Shown here piece by piece: positions 54,721-64,000 of a stretch of DNA of 64,000 nt (its first letter is position 1; the number at the start of each line of letters is the position of its first letter). The stretch is taken from positions 9,371,798 to 9,435,797 of the forward strand of contig JAJEKV010000053.1 in NCBI GenBank assembly GCA_021234155.1. The letters run 5' to 3'. Source of the stretch: Isoetes taiwanensis. Its lineage: Eukaryota; Streptophyta; Lycopodiopsida; Isoetales; Isoetaceae. A program made the translations under genes and the position numbers. The notes below the pieces were generated by a model. The model was not told where the DNA came from. It ran no database searches and was given only the letters and a program-made list of their open reading frames with translations.

Positions 54721-55259
54721 CCATAGGCGCCACGCCCGACCGATGATGCAGCCGACGTTTTTTTTGCCCCTTTCTTCAGGGCTGATAACATACCCGTTAT
54801 CAACCCTCCCTTCACTTTCTAAAATAAGTTCGCTTAGAACTCGGTGGTGGTGGCCGACCCTAAAAAGAAAAAAACCTTCCCTAAAAACAGGGGTTTTGAA
54901 GATTCCTTATTGCCCTATTTTCATACTCTTTTTGATACAATACAGCCCTTAAACCATGTAAACCTTATGTTATAAAAATACGCTTTCATGAACTAGCAAA
55001 CTATATATCCTCCACATTCCATCACCACTAAGGGTAAATTGCACCACCATATGTGTTGCAATAGGAGGTCAAGCAATAAGCCAATACGCCTCATGGGCAA
55101 AGTCTTGTATGTGCAATTCTTGTAAAAAATGACTGCAATCGCATGAGAGCAAGGCAATGTTCATTTGTTGCATGAACATATATTTACTGGAATGTTCACT
55201 TTGTGAGACTTTTGCTCTTATGAACCTCAAAAACATCATCTTTTATAAGCAACACTATG

Positions 55260-56415
55260 TAATGACTAGACTACTTCTGTTTGTGTAGTCCTTGAGCTTT
55301 TGCTCGACTTCTGGGACCAAGGCCCATTTTGCATTAGTTCTTTCAATCAACCATGCTGCTACCTTCCAGTCACATTTCTACGAATAATTTCCAGCATATA
55401 AATGATTGGCTTGTCTTGCTTCAAGCAACCAGCCATTCAACGTTTCTGCAATATTTGAAGTGAGATGGGCAAAGCATTGTTCTTGAAAGTGTGATGTTGC
55501 CCAATGGGAAGGATCTGCACGAGCTAAAATAGCATCAATAGCTTCTTTTTTTTTCAGCATCACTAACACCGCGCATTTCAGAAGAGCCGCTTCATAAGCA
55601 TCTACTGTATCTTCATATGCAGCTTTCCATAAGAACTTGATGAGTTGCAAGTTGTTGCACCACTTCTTCATGTTATCTTGGAGATGTCTCATGCAAAAGG
55701 CATGATATTTCGAGCAAAACATTAAATCAACAGCCAAAAGCAATTCCTTCTATCAGTCAGAAATGATTATTAAGTTTTTTGGAATGTGAATTCCTGCATT
55801 TACAATGTTTTATAAGAACCAAATCCAGTTTGCCTTATTCTCGCTATTAGAGATACCAAAAGCTAATGGGAAATAATGGCCTGTTGCATCTACAGTAGTT
55901 GCACAAATCAGAACACCAAGGTATTTTCCTGTCAAAAACATTCCATCCAAACATACCAAAGGCCTGCAATTGTTAAATCCTACAACACTAGCATTGTATG
56001 CTAGAAGCATGCGTAAAAATCTATCATCTTCTATTTTTTGTATGCTTGCAATAGAGGCTGAATTAGCTGCAACTAGTTGCTTGCAATACCCTTCCAACAA
56101 AGCATAGAAGTGAATGTGCCCTCCATGAATGTGCCCCATTGCAATTTGCTTTGCCTGCCAAACTAGCTTATAAGACACATTTATGCCTGCATCATGTTTC
56201 ACATTTACTACTAATCCTCTGGGCCTGTATTTAGGGTGGTCCCTAAATTTCCCCAAATACTTGCCTGCTAACCATCTTGTAGTAGCCTCCTTGTTGCCAT
56301 GACTCTGAATTCCGCCACAATTATGTTCGGCGACAACAGACTTCACTGCCCCGGTCCTCCAGCAACAATAGAAGCATGCACCTGCCATGGGCACCCCTCT
56401 TCCTTTGTCTTGCAT
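55260..56415 (-). pseudogene. MuDR/MULE-type transposase fragment
   Basis: Reading the minus strand: a basic N-terminal stretch with ATTRWLAGKYLGKFRDHP (typical LA..Y.....HP), then CRPLVCLDGMFLTGKYLG with a DDE-type Asp (CLDG), GHYFPLAFGISNSENKANW, and, after a stop near 55808, AVDLMFCSKYHAFCMRHL with the conserved H. The C-terminal part has HFQEQCFAHLTSNIAETLNGWLLEARQ and NAKWALVPEVEQKLK. Order and motifs match the MULE transposase domain; two stops break the frame. The SWIM-type zinc finger usually at the end is not seen, and no terminal inverted repeats were located. It could equally be a decayed domesticated (FAR1/MUG-like) copy. Confidence 0.8.
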
Positions 56416-57912
56416 TCTACAGTGTGCATGAACTTGTTGGAGGCAAGAATCGGGAGCTCCACGTAATCTGCTAGGGCTTGCTTCTAAACATGGTTGCTTT
56501 TCTTAAACATGCTTAAAGCAAAAAGTAAGGGAGGCCCAATCTAGAATTCTTAAAATACGAAGCCCAATCTGGAAATTTGATAAACTATTAAGCCTACAAG
56601 AAATTTATTGCAGCGGCTGCTGCAAAAGAAGTTTTGTGCTAAGTTGAATAGATCTCAATTCTGGACATCCATGAGATGCAAAAGAACATGCAGAAGTTGA
56701 ACCTGGACTATTGCCATCTTTTTTGCATCAAGGATGATATGGTGCCCGAAATTACCTCATGTCCTCAAGATTTTGTAGCAAAAATATCTTGAACATGGAT
56801 GGTAATCAAAATTATGTAATTATTCTTAGCTTAAACTTTTCACATCTTCCCCTTAACACCACATTGCTCCTAATCATTCTTGGCTTGAGCTTTTTGCATT
56901 GTCCCCTTAACTCATGTGTGCCAAGCCTTGTGCATATAGACTTTGAATGTTAAAAATATATTGCATGGTTGATTTGCAAATTTAGAGGTAAAAAGAAAAG
57001 CCCAATATTTTCAAATAGTAGGACTTGTCTTGCAATTAGTATTCAGAACTCATCTAGATTCAACTCGATAGTGTAGTCTTCTAAAACTATATATAGTGTA
57101 AAACTTGGATTTGTAGGTTTTCATTTGAGACTTGCACGGAGCTTTCTCTAAACAAATCCTTAATTTTCTGAACGACATTAGTTCTTGCAATAAAATTGTA
57201 GGTTTTCATTATGTGTATGTGACTTGCATAGGAGCTTTTCCAAAGGGTGATTTGAAATAATGTCTGATGCGTGTAGGAATAATTTAGCTTTTAAGGGTTT
57301 AAATACGATGGAGTAAAAGAGTGAGACCCGATAATCGGGTGGGTGGTTAACACGATTTAGGGAGCAAAACCTCCTGGTACGAATTCCATCCAAGGTTTTT
57401 GAAGGCTTTTGAAGAGAATGATACTTCAGCAGATTAGCCTCCGATGAATGGATTTTCCCAGCAAGCAGATAGCAGGATAGAGGTCTTTTCTAATTAGTCC
57501 CTTCTTACATAGCTTTGGCTCCAAGCTTAGATTTCGCCGATTTAAAAGACCCACCGGAATTTCTCCTTTCAGCATATTCTGAGATAGGTCAGAGGCTTAC
57601 ATCTACAAAGCAATTTAAAACCTTTAAACCATCCTTATCAACCATCCTTAAAACCAAAACCTTTAGCAATTGCTTGCCCAGAAACAATAGAAGCATGCAC
57701 CTGCCCAGAAAGGCCGAATTGCAATTAGAAATAGACTAGTTATGGTGCCCGGCGTTGTCGGGCTTTAGTAACAATTTGAAGGGGGAGGGGTGGTTGTTTG
57801 TTGGCCAAGAAAGATCCCTTGAGGATAAAAAACCATTGTGTACATATGTAGTAAGTTGCGTTTGTTTATATGGTAACTTATATGGAGACGATTCTATGGT
57901 GAAGCGTTGCCA
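56416..57912. other. no supportable gene
   Basis: AT-rich. A stretch at about 57515-57739 (+) is coding-like but lacks an ATG and any known motif. Confidence 0.45.
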
Positions 57913-58014
57913 CTATGAACCTAAACACATTTGTGTTGGAATGTTAAAGCAGCAATCAATTCGATATGAACCTAAACAAATTTGTGTTGGAATGTTAAAG
58001 CAACAATCATTATC
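57913..58014. repeat. two-copy tandem repeat of ~51 bp
   Basis: Copies share tatgaacctaaaca, atttgtgttggaatgttaaa and gcaacaatca-like ends. Confidence 0.85.
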
Positions 58015-61000
58015 AAAAATAGAATTATAGTTCACGATATACCATCTCAAACCCAATTGTCATTTTAAAATAATAGAACTGTGTGCTTGAGGATCAATGC
58101 TCTGCTTAAGATTTTTAGTAAATGAAATAGAAGTTATCTGAAATAATGGGAGTGCATAACAACCAAATTGGGACAAAGTATTGAATTTGAAAAGATGACG
58201 ACATGATTGGGCGAGTCCTTTGATAGTAGTAGAAGTTTAAGCACCTTAGTTTGTAAGGATTATTGCCATACGTCCTGTGAATAAAGCAAGAACTTGCGAA
58301 CAATGCACTATTTGAGAAGAATTGAAATGATGATATTGATACTGAATTGACCAACTAAGATTAAAATCCAAAAGTGTTGTAAAATGTGAACTCCAAAGAT
58401 GCAGCTGTCTCCTCAGAGTACCATGATAGATATCAAAAGTTTTAAGTACTGCAAATTCAAAGTCCTTCCAAGTTTGAAAATAGCAGAAATTGTATGCGGC
58501 TTTAGTGCATATTCCAAAAGTATGTGAGATTCGCAGGCCAACACAGGCTTCAAATCTTTATTTGAAAGATATGAAGAACCTACCATAATTACAGACTTAA
58601 TTTCCCCCCAAATACAAACCACTCAGATCATAATAGAGCTCAAAAATGCTAGCGCTCACCTTAATAGCCAGTGCATTGGGAATGATATTTCGGTGAATTG
58701 AGCTCTCCGTCTATACCAGGCTGAGCTTTGCTTGATGGTTCATCCACAGTCTTGTTTGTTACAAAACAGAAATGTGAATCTAGTTAGAACGTTTCAAACA
58801 ACATTACCACCATGATTGATAATGCATAACCTATGGGAGACTGAAAAATGGTTATCAAATCCTGAACGATGAGAAATGTTTTGTGAACCACTTACATTTT
58901 GTGGTGCAACTACGATTTAGAATAATCGTTTATTCTGGTTCATATACATATTGCTTCCACTATTGGATCTTGAAAATATGAGATATATCTCTATTAACAA
59001 AGAGAATCTCCTATATCCCTAACTGCAAAAGAGAGAATTTACCCAACTAATGTAGAATGGATAAACTTATCCCCATGAACAGATATGCTTAAAGGATTTG
59101 CTGCTGCTCGGGTTCATAGAAGGCTAATTGCAACTCGGCAAGATATGCCTAAGCAAAATCATGGTCCACATAAATCATGGCTGTAGATGGAAAGTGGCAT
59201 CCATGCCACAGAAAGAATTGGCGATGATAACTTACTGCAGACTCAAAATAAGACAGGAGTTTTAGGCTCATGAAAGTCAAACGAAAAAAGGAGTTGAAAA
59301 CACGAAATTGGATGAAATAACAAAGAATCTGACTAATATAATATGATAAGAATCACAAAATGATAGTAAATAGGGTCCAAATGGGTCTGCTTCATGATCT
59401 CTAGTTCCCTGATGTACCATCACATGTGACCTGTTGATGAAGGAAAATTAATTTTCGTGGGCTGAGAATTGTACCTAGTTTTCCTTGAAGAATCAATTGC
59501 ACTCTGGCATCCACATAGTGCGGCAGCTTGTCCTTCGAGATGGAGATGTGTTGGGACTTCATATCTGTAGAACATGCAGCAACATCAGAAGTAAATTCAA
59601 GTATTGTCTCAAAGTAGATTCAAGTGATTGTAGAAGCCATGTCTCAAATACCATGGTCCATCTCATACCTTTACCATATATATATGTGCGTTGGTTTTAT
59701 TCCTTATTAGACCTCTTTCTGAGCCATGGTGAACTAAGAAATGCATGAATCTAAATGCATGAATCTAGGGCACAATTCATCAAATTTTATGCAAGCCAGA
59801 ACAAAGAAAGCTAATATACGTGGATACCCAGCTTGCCAGGTTACATCATAGGAGAAACAATTCTTGAGCACTAAAGGTAGCAGTACTTATCTGAATGTTT
59901 GATGTGCATTTACGGCAAATTATTCTTGTCCAAAGATAGAGAGTTATACAAAAAAAAAATTCTTGTGGGGCACTTGAAGCATCAAGCAATAAGAAATAAG
60001 CTCTCTAAAACTGCAAAAATCAAATCGAAACAAAGCATACCTCGTCATTAAACAATATATAATAAAGTCTTAACAAATTTCTACTGCGAAAATCACATGG
60101 AAACAAAGCATATCTTGAATGAACAAACCCCAATCACCATCCCTGTGTGATCCAGGAAAGTGTAGATACCACAAATCTGCCTGCTTAAACAAACAGAAAA
60201 TGTGTCAACACACAAAGAACGGTGCAAAATCGGCTAAATACCCAATCGAACCTGCATCTTCTACAGTCAAATTCTTCCACCCACCGGCGCAGTTGTGCAC
60301 CTATCCAAAATAAATAAGACATATCTCACAGTGGTGGCTTCCATGCCATGTTTGCCGGAATGAGGAACACAGAGGCAAGGATTAGGAATAGAAGCGGGAT
60401 GAAAATTACACAAAACCAATCATGGCATCCATGCCGAAATCCCTAAACCCACTCCTCCAGAGCATACGAAAAAAAAAAAGAATTGTTTCCCATTTCTGGA
60501 TGAACGGTAAACTTTTCCGGCAAAAAAAAAACCAACAATCTTAGGAAAACACACAAAAAAAATTCCAAAAACTTTTTCCTCCACACCGGATAATCCCAAA
60601 TTAACAAAGTATGATAGCTTTTATCTCGGCCTCATTGACCAGATTACTCTGAATTCCAAAATCGGCCTTTGATTATGGATTTCGGCAAGTTTCAAGCCAA
60701 ATTGGCCCTTATAGATTTGATTTTAGCCTACTCCAAGACTGTATGACGAAGTCGATGCCTTCCAAACATGAAGTTTTATAAGAAGCAGCGCGTTTGATGA
60801 AATTTCATGTGCCATCCAATTTTACAACAGGGATCCCTCTTCCACGAAATTCAAGAAGCCAACTGTTGGCCTTATTGCTAGTCCTCAGAGACAGGCTGCA
60901 TAGCCGGATCTTTGAAGGAGCAAATAAGAGAGAGTGAAAGCTGGGTTTAGTTTTCCTAGTTCTGCAGCAGAGAATATCATTTAGACTACTGGCGGAAAGC

Positions 61001-62497
61001 TAGATAAACCGACAATGCATAGATCTACCTCAAGTCTATACACAAATCCCGAAAAATCGAGAAAATATGCGGGAAGCTTAAAACAAAGCTAAAATGATTG
61101 AGTAAATGAGTTAGGCCCATATTCCAAATGGATATTTCCGATCCCAAAGCGTCTAGAAATACCATTCTTTCCTGCCCATCTTTGCTTTCTCTCTAAATAC
61201 ACCAAGTAGATCTAAACTTTTATTCAAATCCCCGTTTATTACTACTACGACTCTTATCAACAAAGCACATCATTAAATGCATTTCTCGCCGAGAATTTGG
61301 CCATAATTCGGCTTAGAAAGTTTCAAATCATTCCCAAATCACAACCCATTTTAGGTGAATTGCTTCCAATGTACCTCTGAAACATCCATAGCTCAACTAT
61401 TGAAGCACACAAAAACCCATCTAAAAATGTGCATCAAACCCATTTCATCAATTTTAGGCTTATCCACGGAGGGTTTTATCCGCAGAGTTACCCGATGAGT
61501 TTCTCCACCCCTATTTTAACAAGTACCAAGCACTTCGGGGAAGGCGCAAGATTCTCTGCGCCCAACCCTCTCTTCAAAACCTAAAAATGAGAACCGAGAA
61601 GATCGGAATCGGCGTTGTCGAATAGTAGCCGCCATGGAATGCTCGAGCGGGGCTCGGCCAGCATAAAATCCTAGCTGTTTTTAGGGCAAGCCGATCTGGC
61701 TATGCCCTTATAGGCGCCGCGTTTTGGCCACAAAGATTCTTTAAGGGCGCCATAGCCAAGAAAAACTTGGCGCAACTTCTCTTAAGTCAATTCGCTTCAA
61801 AACTTAAAAGGTGCTCTAATGCGGCATCTTACTCCAACAAACTGAAGAGCTTGATGTTGCTGGGTGCTTCACGAGGGCGATTGCATCCGCAGGAGATGCT
61901 TCAGTGGTTGGGTTGCCACAGTTGTCGAACACGCCCCAGTTGCCCTTTCTTTTTATGCGACGTGTCAAAAAAAATTGCATAGTGTTGCGCACAAAAATAG
62001 CTGATGTGTCGCAATTATAGAGAGGAATCTATAAGTAATATACCAAAAGAATCGCCCTCCAATAATTATATATGTTAAGAAAATGGTAATTGCAATAGAA
62101 CCATTATCTGTTTATCTAGATAGGTTTTGATTGCCATCTTTTAAGTTTATTGACAATCTATGCATCCCTAGCAATGACAATATTAGATGGTTTGTAATTG
62201 TTTTATGCAGGTGGAGTTTCATAAGATGGTTTGCATAAAACAAAGGCATGTTGATTCATCACTTTATGTAGATCGAGTCTCCTTGTCCTTCTAGTAATGC
62301 TATTATATCATCTTATGTCAATGGAATTTCTTTGTCCTTTTTGTAAAGTCATTACCTTTTCAAGTACTTTCCAATTCACATTGTAAGTATTCTGCTTATT
62401 CCTCTTTTTAGAATATGTTGGCAGCCTGCAATATATTATAGCAAATGTATCAAATAAAAAGTAAAATTATAGGTTTGAAACAAAAGAAACCATGTAC
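58015..62497. other. no supportable gene
   Basis: Long AT-rich stretch. A short repeat aatgcatgaatcta occurs twice at about 59740-59768. A GC-richer patch at 61540-61760 contains the palindrome-like ggcgccgcg and gggcgccat words. No coding or RNA gene is visible. Confidence 0.45.
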
Positions 62498-63450
62498 TCA
62501 CTTCTTTAACCCACACTTTGTACAAGTCTGCATGACACACGCATGTTTATGCCACTCATCACTCTCATCCTTTTGACAAACCACCATTCTCCAATAATCA
62601 CTAGATTTGATAGTGGTCTCCTTAGCCATACAGATCAGACATGGGCCACAAACTTTGCACTTACAATTACAATCCTTATGAACACCATAAGGATCTGACC
62701 TGCCTTGCAAATTCTAGGTGCAAATGGTATTGGCAACAACAAGTCCCTCTTTCTTTTAGTTTTCTTACATAGCTTGGCTTTAATTTCTCAAAAGCCTGCT
62801 AGGACATCTTTATATCAGGATGTTCCTTCTCAAAAGCAAGGCACAATTGAACTTGAACAAAAAGAAAATGAAAAAATTAGTGTACAACATTCTAAATTTT
62901 TGGTTGAAACTATTAGTTGTGTCATCTCCAGCAAATGAATAGGATGATCAATTTTCTTACCATTATCAGTCGAATGCTTCCTCTACTCTACTATTTTCAT
63001 CCCAAAACTTCCTCAGCTATTTCTTCAGCTAAGAATGCATCACTTCTTCTCTTCCTTCTAAACATTGGTCAAGGGCCAGCTTCACACTCTGCAAATATAC
63101 GCCTTTTAAATGCCATGGCAACAGTTTTTCTTGGAACAGATAGAACGCTTGAAATTGTAGATTGATTGATCCCTCCTGTCGAAGAAGGTGCACTTTCTTG
63201 CTTGCAGGACATCAGTTGTTCTTTGCATTTTTTGTGTCGGCGTTGTCTCTCTAACATTCACAATCATGGTTTGTATTACAGCAATATCCCTGAGATCTGG
63301 TACATCTGCTTGCAATGGCAAATGTTTGTTTTTCTTGAAAAGTCTTTGAAGAACTCTCCCTTTGTCCAAATCCTCAGAAACGTTCCTGACAATATGATTA
63401 AAAGAATCATCTAGCTCTTTTGAGAGTTCTGCAATCTTCTGTCACTAAGT
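62498..63450 (-). pseudogene. cysteine-rich element-associated gene remnant
   Basis: From 63450 leftwards the minus strand reads a charged helix (ELDDSFNHIVRNVSEDLDKGR), then, in changing frames, FEKEHPDIKMS, AFEKLKPSYVRKLKERGTCC and CQYHLH (about 62830-62730). After one frameshift at 62705 a C-rich tail follows (DCNCKCKVCGPCLIC, then HKHACVMQTCTKCG), ending beside a GTGAGT donor at 62498. The KP.YVR.....TCCC.YH motif recurs in plant transposon-associated proteins as I recall, but I cannot name the family. The middle part is interrupted by stops. The cysteines and histidines suggest zinc binding. Confidence 0.5.
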
Positions 63451-63607
63451 CATTGTCTTCTCTTCTTCTCATTTGGTAGAATGTTTTCTTTTTCCCTTTG
63501 TTTCAATCTCTTTCTCGATTCTCTTTTCCTTCTGGCTTCGAATTCCAGATAAATTCTCATATTCTAATCATCAGTACTTTCGGAATTGGCCGAAACATAG
63601 AGGTGTT

Positions 63608-64000
63608 GTGACGTTCCCCTAGAATATAGGATATAAATACGTATGTCCTAGGCCCACGTCATAATACAAATCTACATTAGTAGACTTGTATGCACCAAAT
63701 GTGGGGGCGTGGCCAAGTTATTTACATAACTTAGCCAACCTTAGGAGGTGACCCATTTCCACATGGTTTTACTCTATAGGTGACCCGCCACATGGGCGCG
63801 CCCTATTGGAGCCAAGTGGCCCTCGTGTAAACCCTGACACATAAAAGGCCAAACCCTAAACCTAGATCACTTTTGGCTCCACCAACTTCTGATCCACCAG
63901 TTCATGTCCACAATGCCGATTCGAGGATCGTCTTCGACAACCGAGGTTGCAGTAGCAGTCTGGAAGCGCAAGTGTTGCAGAGAAGGGTCATCTACTCGAA
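63608..64000 (+). repeat. possible start of another LTR, cut by the window end
   Basis: tgttgtgacgttcccc at 63605 opens a stretch with a shift in base composition, an AATAAA-poor GC-richer body, acataaaagg near 63838 and a cctaaaccctaa-like block. It resembles the promoter half of a plant LTR, but no partner is visible. Alternatively it is a host promoter. Confidence 0.25.

Overview
The window is plant nuclear DNA. It is AT-rich and intron-containing, and almost everything in it is a transposon: a plant L1-type LINE, Ty3/gypsy LTR elements of two branches, a hAT-type MITE, and fragments of a MuDR-type transposase. The only host gene that looks intact is a four-exon receptor-like cytoplasmic kinase (subfamily VII, PBL19/PCRK type) at 29952-32272 (+). 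The repeat load fits a large-genome vascular plant such as a fern or gymnosperm, but the species cannot be resolved from the sequence.

Left part (1-8995): short tandem repeats, a decayed SNF2/RAD5-type helicase fragment (2368-3237, -), a few unassigned coding-like stretches, a diverged ~0.9 kb duplication rich in GAATCTT, and a 368-bp tandem duplication.

8996-28041: an L1-type LINE on the minus strand, flanked by a 14-bp target-site duplication. It sits in the second copy of the 368-bp duplication. A 10.96-kb Athila/Tat-like LTR retrotransposon (12739-23701, minus) has inserted inside LINE ORF2. If the insert and one copy of its target duplication are ignored, LINE ORF2 stays in one open frame of about 1288 codons. 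The LTR element has a large extra ORF downstream of integrase, in the place where Athila elements carry their env-like gene.

28042-33942: host DNA with a foldback repeat and the kinase gene.

33943-49520: a matryoshka of at least four layers. A plus-strand chromovirus (34010 to about 49520) is split in its integrase by a minus-strand chromovirus (37308-48119, duplication GGAAG). The 5' LTR of that element is split by a CGTACG-rich hAT-type MITE (8-bp duplication GAACCTAC). The MITE is split by a third chromovirus (43241-47141, duplication GAAAC). A later tandem duplication copied the MITE junction, and in one copy the inner element is reduced to a solo LTR (41185-41700). The three chromoviruses have different internal deletions. 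Their LTRs share an antisense tRNA-like module with box A, box B and a T-run.

Right part (49520-64000): a GC-rich foldback element (51186-51636), a decayed MuDR-type transposase (55260-56415, -), a decayed cysteine-rich element-associated gene (62498-63450, -), small tandem repeats, and a possible LTR start running off the end. Most of this part shows no gene.
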